Source: Aedoeadaptatus ivorii
GTDB taxonomy: Bacteria > Bacillota > Clostridia > Tissierellales > Peptoniphilaceae
Assembly: GCF_900638585.1 (NCBI RefSeq)
Contig: NZ_LR134523.1
Location: 62,001-126,000 of the forward strand
Reading direction: 5' to 3'
Length of the DNA: 64,000 nt
Below, piece by piece: positions 16,556 to 24,996 of this stretch (the stretch's first letter is position 1; the number at the start of each line of letters is the position of its first letter). The notes beneath the pieces are model-generated. The model made no database searches, was not told the DNA's origin, and saw only the letters and a program-made list of their open reading frames with translations. A program made the position numbers and the translations under genes.

Positions 16556-17221
16556 ATGAAGACGAAAGATTGGGAGGCGGAGCGCTACGATCCCCGCGAG
16601 GAGCGATCCAACGCGCTCTCCCATTGGCTGGGGGCGCTCCTCGGGGCGATCGGGTTGAGTGTGTTGTTGTTTTGCGCCATACGAAATCGGTCGGTGGCGC
16701 AGATTGTGAGCTTTTCGATCTACGGCGGCTCCTTTATTCTGATGTATATCGCCTCGGCGAGCTACCATTCCGTACAGGCGCCGCGGATCCGAAAGCTCTT
16801 GCGGGTGGCGGATCACAGTGCGATTTTTCTGTTTATCGCGGGCACCTATATGCCCATCGCCATTTTGAGTTTGCGCGGCGGGCTCCGCGTGGGCATCAGC
16901 TGTGCGGTGTGGGGGATCGCGGTATTCGGCGTAGTCTTTAAGATCCTTACCGCCAAGCGCCTCAGCAGCACTAAAAATGTGTCGCTGTTTTTGTACCTCG
17001 CCCTGGGCTGGCTGGCACTGTTGATCGTACGGCCGATTGTGGAGACGGTGGGGATTCAGTTTCTCCTCTTTCTCCTCGCGGGGGGCCTGTTGTATTCCGC
17101 CGGGACGGTATTTTATGCCAAGCGTACCCTGCGGTTTCACCACGCCATATGGCATCTGTTTGTGCTGGCGGCATCGGTGGTGCATTATATCGGCATATTG
17201 GACGCCTACGCCCTGCCGTAG
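16556..17221 (+). CDS. Hemolysin III / YqfA (PAQR-type) membrane protein
   Basis: A 221-residue protein with seven hydrophobic segments, of the HlyIII/adiponectin-receptor-like family. The charged N-terminus and SNALSHWLGALLG open the domain. ASASYHS with DHSAIFLFIAGTYMP and a C-terminal HHAIWHLFVLAASVVHY supply the conserved Ser/His/Asp/His residues that bind zinc in relatives. ATG 16556 follows AAAGGA; an upstream ATG at 16442 lies ahead of the predicted transcription start. The physiological role in bacteria is uncertain (membrane lipid or ion homeostasis). A bidirectional terminator separates it from the convergent M20 gene. Confidence 0.88.
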   Translation: MKTKDWEAERYDPREERSNALSHWLGALLGAIGLSVLLFCAIRNRSVAQIVSFSIYGGSFILMYIASASYHSVQAPRIRKLLRVADHSAIFLFIAGTYMPIAILSLRGGLRVGISCAVWGIAVFGVVFKILTAKRLSSTKNVSLFLYLALGWLALLIVRPIVETVGIQFLLFLLAGGLLYSAGTVFYAKRTLRFHHAIWHLFVLAASVVHYIGILDAYALP

Positions 17222-17227
17222 GCAAAT

Positions 17228-17265
17228 AAAAAACGTCGAATGCGATTACGCACTCGACGTTTTTT
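17228..17265. terminator. Bidirectional intrinsic terminator
   Basis: Long arms AAAAAACGTCGA (17228-17239) and TCGACGTTTTTT (17254-17265) with an inner TGCG/CGCA stem. It ends the hemolysin III gene on plus and the asd-hydrolase operon on minus. Confidence 0.92.
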
Positions 17266-17277
17266 GTTATTCGCTTG

Positions 17278-18444
17278 TTATTCGCTCTCTTGCAGCAGAT
17301 ACAAGGCGGCGGCCACTTCGCCGGCGATGCCGTCAAAGAGCGCCGATTCCTGGGGCGCAAAGCGGGAGGAATGGGTGGGGTAGACCGGCCCTTCCTTCGG
17401 CGCGACGCCGATATTGAAGAAGGTGCCGCGGGCGGCTTCGGCAAAGTAGGCGAAGTCCTCGGCGCCCATGCTCGCCGAGGGGAGGGTGCGGACGCGCTCT
17501 TCTCCGAAGGCGTCGGCCAGCGCGCGGCGCACCTTTTCGGTGGTATCGGGATCGTTAAAGAGGGGGATATAGCCCTCCAAGATCTCGACCTTCGCCTCGC
17601 AGTCGAAGGCGCGGGCGGTTGTCTCTGCGATCTCCGCGAGCTTTTTTTGCAGATAACCGCGGTTGATCGCCGTATGGGCGCGGAGCGTCCCCGTAAGGGT
17701 AAAGGTGTCGGGGATGATATTGGGCTTGGTGCCGCCGTGGGCGCTTCCCACGGTTACGACTGCCGGATCCAAAGGCGACAGCTTGCGCGAGACGATGGTC
17801 TGGAGCGCACAGATTACATGGGCGCCCGCCACGATGGGGTCCTTGCACTCCTGGGGATGGGCGGCGTGGCCGCCCTTTCCGCGGATCTCGATGACGAAGT
17901 CGTCTACGCTCGCGTTCATAAAGCCCGGCAGTACGCCGTAGACGCCCAGGGGCAGTTGATGGGATACGTGGAGGCCGATGACGTAGTCCACGCCGTCCAT
18001 GGCGCCCTTTTTCACCATGGGCTCGGCGCCGCCGTTTTTCTCCTCGTCGGGCTGAAACAAAAGGCGCAGGGTGCCGGGAAAATTGCGGTGGTGCATAAAG
18101 TAGCGAGCGGTTCCCAAGAGCACCGCCATATGCACGTCGTGGCCGCAGGCGTGCATCACCCCTTCGTTTTTGGAGCGGTAAGACAGCCCGGTCTCCTCGA
18201 GAATGGGAAGGGCATCGGTATCGGCGCGGATCGCCACCAACCGGCCGGGGCCGCCTTCGCCCACGATGTCGATAGAGAGGGCGTGTTGGCCGTAGTCCTT
18301 GACATCCGGCCCCAGCGCCTCGAGTTCCGATTTTAAGAAGCGGGCGGTCTCCGCCTCCTCGCCGCTCAGTTCCGGATGGGCGTGCAGATGCCGATAGACG
18401 GCGCGTATTTCTTCCGCTATGGTCTCGATCGTTTGAATATGCAT
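17278..18444 (-). CDS. M20-family metallo-amidohydrolase (amino-acylase or N-acetyl-diaminopimelate deacetylase type)
   Basis: A 388-residue M20D peptidase that cleaves an N-acyl or peptide amide with a dinuclear metal site. The metal-ligand motif MHACGHDVHM lies near residues 97-106. QPDEEKNGG near 134 holds the catalytic glutamate and the next ligand, and the dimerisation domain begins around GKGGHAAHP. The start is ATG 18444 with GGGAG; the longer upstream reading overlaps the previous gene. It is the last gene of an asd / omega-amidase / M20 operon. M20D proteins include hippurate hydrolases, aminoacylases and the N-acetyl-diaminopimelate deacetylase of Firmicutes. Linkage to asd makes the last a fair possibility, but not more. 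Confidence 0.85.
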   Translation of the reverse strand: MHIQTIETIAEEIRAVYRHLHAHPELSGEEAETARFLKSELEALGPDVKDYGQHALSIDIVGEGGPGRLVAIRADTDALPILEETGLSYRSKNEGVMHACGHDVHMAVLLGTARYFMHHRNFPGTLRLLFQPDEEKNGGAEPMVKKGAMDGVDYVIGLHVSHQLPLGVYGVLPGFMNASVDDFVIEIRGKGGHAAHPQECKDPIVAGAHVICALQTIVSRKLSPLDPAVVTVGSAHGGTKPNIIPDTFTLTGTLRAHTAINRGYLQKKLAEIAETTARAFDCEAKVEILEGYIPLFNDPDTTEKVRRALADAFGEERVRTLPSASMGAEDFAYFAEAARGTFFNIGVAPKEGPVYPTHSSRFAPQESALFDGIAGEVAAALYLLQESE

Positions 18445-18455
18445 AGTACTCCCGT

Positions 18456-19250
18456 CTAAACGGAGAGATCTCCGTATATATCGCTGCGGCGTTCTTTCCA
18501 CAGGTCGAAAAACGCCTTTTCGGCTTCCACTTCGCCGAGATCCAATTCGGCGACGAATACCCCCGGCGCTTGATCCGCCATTACCAGGGCGCGCCCGTCG
18601 GGGGCGAAGACACAGCTTCCGCCGCCGCCCATGGCGGGGTAGTCGCCGAGCTTGGTGCAGTTGGTCGCCACGACGAAGCATTGGTTTTCTACCGCCCGGG
18701 CGCGGGCAAAGAGGTGCATATGCTCGATGCGGCTGAGATGCCACGCCATGGGGACAAAGAGGATCTTCGATTCGCCCCGTACGGCGAGGCGTACCCATTC
18801 GGGAAAGCGCAGGTCGTAGCAGAGCACCATGCCGCAGGCGACGCCCGTCAAGGGAAAGCGGCAGCTACGATCGCCGGCGCGAAAGACCTCGTGTTCCCCG
18901 CCTGGGCTGAACAGATGCGCCTTGTCGTAGGTGCTCACGATGCGGCCCGTCTTGTCGAAGACATAGGCGCGGTTGACGCGCGCGCCATCTACGATTTCGG
19001 TGAGGCTTCCGCCCACCAGCGCCACGCGGTGCTTGCGGGCAAAGGCGGCCATTTCTACTTTTAGGCGATCGGCCGCGTAGTCGTCCTCGCGCACCAGCAC
19101 CTCGGGATAAAAGCCCGTGTTCCACATCTCGGGCAGGACGATCACATCGGGTTTCGATTCCATCGCCTGCGCCAACAGCGAAAGCACCGATGCGCGGTTT
19201 TCCTCGACCCGCATGGGCCCTATGGGCGCCTGGATTAGTGCGACTTTCAA
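18456..19250 (-). CDS. Carbon-nitrogen hydrolase, omega-amidase (Nit2/YafV-like)
   Basis: A 264-residue nitrilase-superfamily amidase. The Glu41 (VLPEMWNTGF), Lys110 (YDKAHLFSP) and Cys144 (LCYDLRFPE) triad is intact. Such enzymes hydrolyse 2-oxoglutaramate or 2-oxosuccinamate made when glutamine or asparagine is used by transaminases. The start is taken as TTG at 19250, overlapping the asd stop in a TTGA arrangement, because the domain begins exactly there. The upstream in-frame extension lies inside asd. It is followed 11 bases later by the M20 hydrolase. In a genome segment with four aminotransferases, a repair or salvage role for 2-oxoacid amides is sensible. Confidence 0.86.
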   Translation of the reverse strand: MKVALIQAPIGPMRVEENRASVLSLLAQAMESKPDVIVLPEMWNTGFYPEVLVREDDYAADRLKVEMAAFARKHRVALVGGSLTEIVDGARVNRAYVFDKTGRIVSTYDKAHLFSPGGEHEVFRAGDRSCRFPLTGVACGMVLCYDLRFPEWVRLAVRGESKILFVPMAWHLSRIEHMHLFARARAVENQCFVVATNCTKLGDYPAMGGGGSCVFAPDGRALVMADQAPGVFVAELDLGEVEAEKAFFDLWKERRSDIYGDLSV

Positions 19251-20239
19251 GCGCGTGCCTCGACAAGGTGTTCCAAGATCTGGATGGCGTTTAGGGCGGC
19301 GCCCTTTCGGGTGTTGTCCGCCACCACCCATAGGTTTAAGCTGTTTTCGGCCGAGGGGTCCTTGCGAATGCGGCCCACAAACACTTCGTCTTTGCCTTCG
19401 GCATAGATCTGCATGGGGTAGACGAGAGAGGCGGGGTCGTCTTGGAGCACGACGCCTTCGGCTTCCGAGAGGGCGGCGCGAATGTCTTCGAGCGCAAAGG
19501 GTTTTTGAAGGGTCACATTGACCGAGATCGCGTGGGCGCTTTTTACCGGCACGCGCACCGCGGTGGCGGTGATCTTCATATCGGGGCGGTGGAAGATCTT
19601 TCGGGTTTCGTCGATCATCTTCATCTCTTCTTTGGTGTAGCCGTCCTCGAGGAAGTCGTCGATATGGGGGATGCAGTTATAGGCGATGGGGTAGGGATAC
19701 ATCTCCGGTTCTTCGCCGGCGACGCCCCGCTTTAGATCCGAAAGGCCCTTTACGCCGCTTCCGCTGACGGCCTGAAAGGTGGTAAAGACCACTCGATCGA
19801 TGCCGTACTTCTCCTCTAAGGGTGCAAGCGCCACCACCGACTGAATGGTGGAGCAGTTGGGGTTCGAGATGATCCCCGCCCCGCCTTTGGCATCCGCCAT
19901 ATTGATCTCCGGCACCACCAGGGGCACCTCCGGATCCATGCGGAAGCGGGAGCTGTTGTCGATCACCGTGGAGCCCGCCGCCTTGGCCGCCGGGCAAAAG
20001 CGCGCGGCCAGATCGCCGTCCAAGGCGCTCAGCACATAGTCGAAGGCGCCTTCTTTCAGAGCGTCTTCGGTGAGTTCCCTTACGGTCAGGGTCTTTCCCC
20101 GAAAGGCAACGGTCTTACCCGCGCTGTTTTCCGAGGCGAACAGGGTCAAATCCCAATCATCGCTCCGTTCCTCTAAGATATTTCTCATATTCTGTCCGAC
20201 CAGGCCCGTAGCCCCTAAAATTGCAATACGCTTCGACAT
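19247..20239 (-). CDS. asd: Aspartate-semialdehyde dehydrogenase
   Basis: A 330-residue Asd, which reduces 4-phospho-aspartate to aspartate 4-semialdehyde with NADPH, the branch point to lysine/diaminopimelate and threonine/methionine. The N-terminal ILGATGLVGQ binds NADP. Cys129 in SNPNCSTIQ is the nucleophile, and VPVKSAHAISVNV holds the catalytic histidine. ATG 20239 follows AAAGG. The gene is divergent from hom, the next enzyme in the threonine branch, with a symmetric promoter between them. Its stop overlaps the start of the omega-amidase gene. Confidence 0.94.
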   Translation of the reverse strand: MSKRIAILGATGLVGQNMRNILEERSDDWDLTLFASENSAGKTVAFRGKTLTVRELTEDALKEGAFDYVLSALDGDLAARFCPAAKAAGSTVIDNSSRFRMDPEVPLVVPEINMADAKGGAGIISNPNCSTIQSVVALAPLEEKYGIDRVVFTTFQAVSGSGVKGLSDLKRGVAGEEPEMYPYPIAYNCIPHIDDFLEDGYTKEEMKMIDETRKIFHRPDMKITATAVRVPVKSAHAISVNVTLQKPFALEDIRAALSEAEGVVLQDDPASLVYPMQIYAEGKDEVFVGRIRKDPSAENSLNLWVVADNTRKGAALNAIQILEHLVEARA

Positions 20240-20276
20240 ACAGATACCTTCTTTCTGAAATATAGTGTTGTTTTTC

Positions 20277-20309
20277 TTGACTATAGCAAAAACAGTCTAG
20301 TATAGTCAA
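20277..20309. promoter_or_regulatory. Symmetric overlapping divergent promoters of asd and hom
   Basis: The inverted repeat TTGACTATA (20277-20285) / TATAGTCAA (20301-20309) makes both strands read TTGACT-18-TATAGT. The -35 box of each direction coincides with the -10 region of the other, so polymerases for asd and hom would compete for the same DNA. Confidence 0.72.
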
Positions 20310-20345
20310 TTCAGAATAACGGAGTACTGAAATAAAGGGGGAAGT

Positions 20346-21500
20346 ATGAAAATCGCAATTATCGGATTCGGCACCGTCGGAAGAGGTGCCTACGACATCT
20401 TAAAAGACCGCAAAGAAATTCTCGCACAATACACTGAGCCCATAGAGGTATCGTATATCGTCGTCACGGAAAGAAGTAAGGCGCGTCTCGCCGAGCAGTT
20501 TGGCGATACGGTCGTCACCGGCGCCGACTACGACCGCGTACTGGACGAGGTGGATCTCATCGCCGAAGCGACGGGAGATACGGAGAGCGCCTTCGATTAC
20601 ATGAAACGGGCGCTGGAAAAAAAGATCGCCGTCGTCACCGCTAATAAGGCGGCGGTCAGCGCCCACTACCGGGAACTCGTCGAGCTCGCCGAAAAAAACG
20701 ACACGCCCTTTCTCTGTGAAGCCGCCGTGGGCGGCGGGATTCCCGTCCTTACGCCCCTGCGGGGTCTCGCCCTTCAAAATGAGATTCGCGGCGTACGCGG
20801 CATCCTAAACGGCACCTGCAACTATCTACTAAACGCCATGTACGACGACGGCGCTGATTACGCGGAAGTCCTCGCCCAATGCCAGGAGATGGGCTATGCC
20901 GAGCAGGATCCCACCGACGATGTCGAGGGATTCGACACGCGCAGAAAGCTGCACATTTTGATCGAGATGGCCATGGGCGCCATAGACGGCGACGCGATCC
21001 CCACCCGCGGCATCGCAGAGATCGACGGGGACATCGTCGGCTATTTGAAGGCGCGGAACAAAAAGATCAAACTCGTCGCCTCTGCGACAAAGACCGCCCG
21101 CGGCATAGAAGCGGTGGTGGAACCGTTGATCGTCGATGCCGACAGCGCCTTGGGCGTACTGCCCCTCGCCATCAACCAGGTACAGGTCAAGGGCCACTGG
21201 GTGGGCGATGTCGCCTTTACCGGCCCCGGTGCGGGAAAAGAGCCCACCGGCAATGCCGTCGTCGCCGACATCGTAACCGCCGCGACGAAGAGCGATCTGC
21301 CCCTGCTCCGCCGCGAAAGCCTGCCCCTCGCCGGCGTGCGGGGCCGCTACTTCGTCGCATATCCCTTAGAAGGAGACATCGTCGATCGCATCGACGACGG
21401 CTATGCGATTACCAAAGAGATCGAACGCGAGCGCCTCTCAGAGCTGCTGCCCGATACGGCCTTCTTCGCCCGCATCGAAGGAGACGAGTGGAACCGTTAA
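20346..21500 (+). CDS. hom: Homoserine dehydrogenase, lacking an ACT domain
   Basis: A 384-residue homoserine dehydrogenase, converting aspartate semialdehyde to homoserine. The N-terminal IIGFGTVGRGAYDIL binds NAD(P). ATANKAAVSAH and GGGIPVL follow, and the signature GILNGTCNYLLNAM and the catalytic stretch near DVEGFDTRRKL are present. Common Gram-positive Hom proteins are about 430 residues with a C-terminal ACT domain for threonine inhibition. This one stops soon after the catalytic domain, so threonine feedback through ACT is probably absent. ATG 20346 follows AAAGGGGG. Confidence 0.93.
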   Translation: MKIAIIGFGTVGRGAYDILKDRKEILAQYTEPIEVSYIVVTERSKARLAEQFGDTVVTGADYDRVLDEVDLIAEATGDTESAFDYMKRALEKKIAVVTANKAAVSAHYRELVELAEKNDTPFLCEAAVGGGIPVLTPLRGLALQNEIRGVRGILNGTCNYLLNAMYDDGADYAEVLAQCQEMGYAEQDPTDDVEGFDTRRKLHILIEMAMGAIDGDAIPTRGIAEIDGDIVGYLKARNKKIKLVASATKTARGIEAVVEPLIVDADSALGVLPLAINQVQVKGHWVGDVAFTGPGAGKEPTGNAVVADIVTAATKSDLPLLRRESLPLAGVRGRYFVAYPLEGDIVDRIDDGYAITKEIERERLSELLPDTAFFARIEGDEWNR

Positions 21501-21510
21501 TCGTCGCCCG

Positions 21511-21547
21511 ACACAAAAACAGCCCCGCCGAGAAAGGCGGGGCTGTT
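21511..21547 (-). terminator. Intrinsic terminator, strongest on the minus strand
   Basis: A 12-bp GC-rich stem (21518-21529 with 21536-21547). On the minus strand it is followed by a T-rich stretch seven bases after the stop of the ABC ATPase gene. The plus-strand T-run is poor. Confidence 0.8.
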
Positions 21548-21553
21548 GCGTGC

Positions 21554-22603
21554 TTAAAACACGAGGCGGCGTTCGGTGGTGGGATCGAAGAGGTGGATGC
21601 CTTCGGTGGGGATCGAAAGCGCCACCCAATCCCCCACCCGATAGGGGGATTGGGCGGGGGCCTTCACGATGATTTCCGCATCGGCACCGCCCGCGCGGGT
21701 GAGGGTGATCAATTTTTCGCTCCCGAGATTTTCGACGAGCGTTACCCGATGCCCGTCGCCCGGCGAAAGGCGCGCGTCTTCGCTCCGGATGCCCGCGATA
21801 ACGGGGCCGTCGGGGAGGGGAATAGCATGTAGGGTGCCGAAGAGATCGAGTGCGCCGTCTGTAATGTGGGTCTCGAAGAGATTCATTTCGGGGGAACCGA
21901 TAAAGCGGGCGGTAAAGAGATTGTCGGGGCGACGATAGAGCGCATTGGGCGCGCCCTTTTGCAGAATCTTGCCTTCGTGCATCAAGACGATCGTCGTCGC
22001 CATCGTCATCGCCTCGATCTGGTCGTGGGTCACATACACCGTGGTGACGCCGAGTTTTCTGTGGAGCTTCACAATCTCCGCCCGGGTCTTGGTGCGTAGC
22101 TTTGCGTCCAGATTCGAGAGCGGCTCGTCCATCAAAAACGCCTTGGGATTGCGGACTATCGCCCGGGCGAGCGCCACTCGCTGCATCTGCCCGCCGGAAA
22201 GCTGTGCGGGCTTTCGGCCCAAGAGATCGGATATGGCGAGCGTATCGGCCACCGCCGCCACCCGGGCCTCGATCTCCGCTTTCGGCGTTCTCTTGAGCTG
22301 CATGGAGATGCCGATGTTTTCGGCGACCGTCATATGGGGGTAGAGGGCGTAGTTCTGAAACACCATGGCGATGTCCCGGTCCTTGGGGTGCCTGTCGGTA
22401 ATGTCCTCGCCGTCGATATACAGGCGGCCCACTTGCACCGACTCGAGCCCCGCGATAATGCGAAGCAGCGTACTCTTTCCGCAGCCGGAGGGCCCCAAAA
22501 GTACCAAAAACTCGCCGTCCGCCACGGCGAGGTCGAAGTCCTCGATCACATTTTGTTGTCCGTCGTACGATTTCGTCACGCCTTCCAAGCGAATTCCCTG
22601 CAT
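21554..22603 (-). CDS. ABC transporter ATPase of the MsmX/UgpC/PotA type
   Basis: A 349-residue ATPase for carbohydrate-type (CUT1) or similar importers. It has Walker A GPSGCGKS at residues 37-44, Q-loop NYALYPHMT, signature LSGGQMQR and Walker B FLMDEPLSNLDAKLR. A C-terminal OB/TOBE-like regulatory domain follows (about 235-349). The start is ATG 22603 with GGGGGAT ahead of it; longer upstream readings pass through the promoter. It is divergent from the solute-binding protein and the two permeases of the same system. Members of this group can serve several importers at once. Confidence 0.9.
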   Translation of the reverse strand: MQGIRLEGVTKSYDGQQNVIEDFDLAVADGEFLVLLGPSGCGKSTLLRIIAGLESVQVGRLYIDGEDITDRHPKDRDIAMVFQNYALYPHMTVAENIGISMQLKRTPKAEIEARVAAVADTLAISDLLGRKPAQLSGGQMQRVALARAIVRNPKAFLMDEPLSNLDAKLRTKTRAEIVKLHRKLGVTTVYVTHDQIEAMTMATTIVLMHEGKILQKGAPNALYRRPDNLFTARFIGSPEMNLFETHITDGALDLFGTLHAIPLPDGPVIAGIRSEDARLSPGDGHRVTLVENLGSEKLITLTRAGGADAEIIVKAPAQSPYRVGDWVALSIPTEGIHLFDPTTERRLVF

Positions 22604-22621
22604 GGTACATCCCCCTATGTA

Positions 22622-22650
22622 TACGATAAAATATTTCCATTTGTATCGTA
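22622..22650. promoter_or_regulatory. Inverted repeat upstream of the ABC ATPase gene
   Basis: TACGATA (22622-22628) and TATCGTA (22644-22650) are perfect 7-base arms with 15 bases between. The position, about 20-50 bases upstream of the ATPase start, fits an operator overlapping its promoter. Confidence 0.45.
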
Positions 22651-22720
22651 ACACGGGGGATAGGGGAAGACAACGGAATAGAAAACACCTATGCGCACAG
22701 AACGGCATAGGGTTTAACGA

Positions 22721-22758
22721 TTGAAGAATAGAAGGAATTTGCATACACTATATGTGTA
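22721..22758 (+). promoter_or_regulatory. Promoter of the sugar-type ABC operon
   Basis: TTGAAG (22721-22726), 17 bases, TACACT (22744-22749). The -10 lies in a small palindrome TACAC-N5-GTGTA (22744-22758), a possible operator. Confidence 0.6.
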
Positions 22759-22787
22759 GAAAAAATCATATACATAAGGAGGATATC

Positions 22788-24074
22788 ATGAAGAAAGTGA
22801 TGAGACTCGCATCCATGTTGCTCGCGGCCGTATTTTTATTGGCAGGCTGCGGCGGCGATGCGACGGCGCCGGCGGAAAACGCGCCTGCAGAAGAGGGCAG
22901 TGCCACAGACGGCACAGAAATTACGCTGATGATCCCCGACTGGGGTGCCCCCACCGAAGAGATGCTCGCCGAATTTAAGGGCGAGACCGGCATAAGTGTC
23001 AAGGTGCTTCCCACTGCGTGGGACGACACCAAGTCCAAGGTTTCCATCGCCTCTGCCGGAAAAAACGCCCCGGCGGACGTAATCGAAGTGGACTGGTCCT
23101 GGGCGGGCGAATTCGTAAGCGCCGGCTGGCTCGAACCCCTGGAAGTGGACGACGAGACCAAGGAGGACATTCCCTCGGTTTCCTATTTCGATTTCGACGG
23201 CAAGACCTACGCGGTGCCCTATGCCAACGGCCTGCGCCTCGCTTATATGAACAAGAAGATGATGGAAGAGGCGAAGATCGAAAAGGCGCCGGAAAACTGG
23301 ACCGAACTCGAAGACGCATTCAAACAGCTCAAGGAAAGCGGCGCGGTGGAATACCCCTATCTCTTCCCCCTGGCGGCGGAAGAAAAGACCACCACGTCTT
23401 TTATGTCCGTGGCCTATACGCGTAACGGCGTCATCTTTAACGACGACGACACCCTAAATCGCGAGAGCGTCCTCGACGCGTTGACTTTGATCGACGACTG
23501 CGTCAAGAAGGGCTATATCAATCCCGATAGCGTATCGATCGCCGGCATCGACACCTTTAAGGGCATCAACAATGCCGAAGGCGCCTTCCTATTCGGGCCC
23601 ACATCTTATATCACCAGTTCCAACAATCCCGAGGTTTCCAAGGTGGTCGACCAAATCACCACCATCCCCATGCCTTCCAAAGAAGGCCCTGCCGAGAACA
23701 CCATCTCCTTTACCGAGGCCGTAGGCGTCAGCGCCTTCTCGGAAAACAAGGAAGCGGCAAAGAAATTCGTCGAATGGTTCTCCCGTCCGGAAACCCAACT
23801 GGCGCTCAACAAGGCGATCGACAACACCCCCACCCGCACCTCCGTCATCGAAAAGATGGTCGAAGAGGGCATTATCAAGGAACCGGGTTCCATCGTCGAG
23901 CAGTCCAAGATCGTCAACACCCCCTTCCCCAACGGCGTGCCCAAGTACTACACCAAGATGAGCACCGAGATGTTCAACCTGATCAACCAAATGGGTCAGG
24001 GCAAGATCACCCCGGAAGAAGCCGCCGACAAAATGGTGGAAGCGGTCGACAAATTGATCGAAGAAAACAAATAG
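22788..24074 (+). CDS. Extracellular solute-binding lipoprotein (family 1, sugar-type)
   Basis: A 428-residue binding protein with a signal peptide and lipobox LLAGCGG, then an acidic linker and a mature domain from about residue 45. YAVPYANGLRLAYMNKKMM and the C-terminal segment on NTPTRTSVIEKMV fit family 1 (maltose/oligosaccharide-like) binding proteins. Substrate cannot be predicted. ATG 22788 follows AAGGAGG. A terminator hairpin stands between this gene and the permease genes, so the binding protein should be made in excess over the membrane subunits, in line with its CAA-leaning codon use. Confidence 0.9.
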   Translation: MKKVMRLASMLLAAVFLLAGCGGDATAPAENAPAEEGSATDGTEITLMIPDWGAPTEEMLAEFKGETGISVKVLPTAWDDTKSKVSIASAGKNAPADVIEVDWSWAGEFVSAGWLEPLEVDDETKEDIPSVSYFDFDGKTYAVPYANGLRLAYMNKKMMEEAKIEKAPENWTELEDAFKQLKESGAVEYPYLFPLAAEEKTTTSFMSVAYTRNGVIFNDDDTLNRESVLDALTLIDDCVKKGYINPDSVSIAGIDTFKGINNAEGAFLFGPTSYITSSNNPEVSKVVDQITTIPMPSKEGPAENTISFTEAVGVSAFSENKEAAKKFVEWFSRPETQLALNKAIDNTPTRTSVIEKMVEEGIIKEPGSIVEQSKIVNTPFPNGVPKYYTKMSTEMFNLINQMGQGKITPEEAADKMVEAVDKLIEENK

Positions 24075-24080
24075 AAGAGA

Positions 24081-24102
24081 GTCGGGTTCGCCCGGCTTTT
24101 TT
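24081..24102 (+). terminator. Internal terminator between binding-protein and permease genes
   Basis: A 6-bp stem (24081-24086 with 24091-24096, UUCG-type tetraloop) followed by six T's. It lies six bases after the binding-protein stop and 15 bases before the permease ATG. Partial read-through would set the subunit ratio. Confidence 0.8.
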
Positions 24103-24117
24103 CGTATGAGGTATCCT

Positions 24118-24993
24118 ATGAAACAATCCGCCAAGCGCGCCGCCCTCTTTCTCGTGCCCTGCACGCTGTTGATGGTATTTTCCGTCTTCTTTCCCGTGCT
24201 GATCACCTTCGGCTACAGCCTAAAGCATATGAATCTCACGGAGCCGCTGAACGAGGAATTCGTCGGCGCGGTCAACTACACCCAAGTCCTTACCGGCGCG
24301 GAATTCCGATCCGCCCTATTAAATTCCCTGGCGGTGCTCGCCATGGTGATCGTCATCGGCATGGCGGTGAGTCTCGCCATCGCCCTGGTGCTCCACCAAA
24401 AGACCCGCATCACCCCGCTTTTGATGGCCGTCGTCATCGTGCCCTGGGCGCTTCCGCCCATCGTAAACGGCATTATGTGGAAGTTTATCTTCTTTCCCGG
24501 CCCGGGCCTTGTCAACAAGCTCTTGGAGGCTGCGGGGCTGATCCAATCGCCCGTCAACTGGATCGTCGACCGCCGGCTTTTTCTCTTGGTGGTCTCCGTG
24601 GTCGTCGCCTGGCGCATCGTTCCCTTTTCCGCCGTCGTCATCCTCTCGAATCTCGAGAACATTCCCCGCACCTATTACGAGGCCATGGTGCTGGAGGGGA
24701 GCACGCCCTTTCAGACCTTTCGCTATATCACCCTGCCGCTGATTCTGCCGTCTTTGGGGATCGTGTTGATCAATCTCACCACCACGGCGATCAATGTCTT
24801 CGACGAGGTCATCGCCCTCTCGGGCTACCAGTTCGAGAACCAGACGCTCCTCGTCTACAACTACGCCACCACCTTCCAGTTTTTGGACTTCGGCTTGGGG
24901 AGCGCGATCTCGTATGTCATTATGGCGATTTCCGCCGTATTCGGCTATTTCTACGTGCGCAATATGACCGTCGAAAAGGTATATAAGGGGTAA
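24118..24993 (+). CDS. ABC permease, MalF-type
   Basis: A 291-residue inner-membrane subunit with six hydrophobic segments. The EAA loop, contacting the ATPase, is YYEAMVLEGSTPFQTFRYITLPL (about residues 185-207). ATG 24118 is chosen because GAGG at 24108-24111 is well spaced; the ATG at 24106 sits against the terminator T-run. It pairs with the permease 3 bases downstream and uses the solute-binding protein upstream and the divergent MsmX-type ATPase. Confidence 0.9.
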   Translation: MKQSAKRAALFLVPCTLLMVFSVFFPVLITFGYSLKHMNLTEPLNEEFVGAVNYTQVLTGAEFRSALLNSLAVLAMVIVIGMAVSLAIALVLHQKTRITPLLMAVVIVPWALPPIVNGIMWKFIFFPGPGLVNKLLEAAGLIQSPVNWIVDRRLFLLVVSVVVAWRIVPFSAVVILSNLENIPRTYYEAMVLEGSTPFQTFRYITLPLILPSLGIVLINLTTTAINVFDEVIALSGYQFENQTLLVYNYATTFQFLDFGLGSAISYVIMAISAVFGYFYVRNMTVEKVYKG

Positions 24994-24996
24994 ACT

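Noticed and set aside
21438-22688. 416-codon minus-strand frame overlapping the MsmX-type ATPase
   Set aside because: Arginine- and proline-rich shadow in another phase of the same strand; the ATPase frame carries all motifs.
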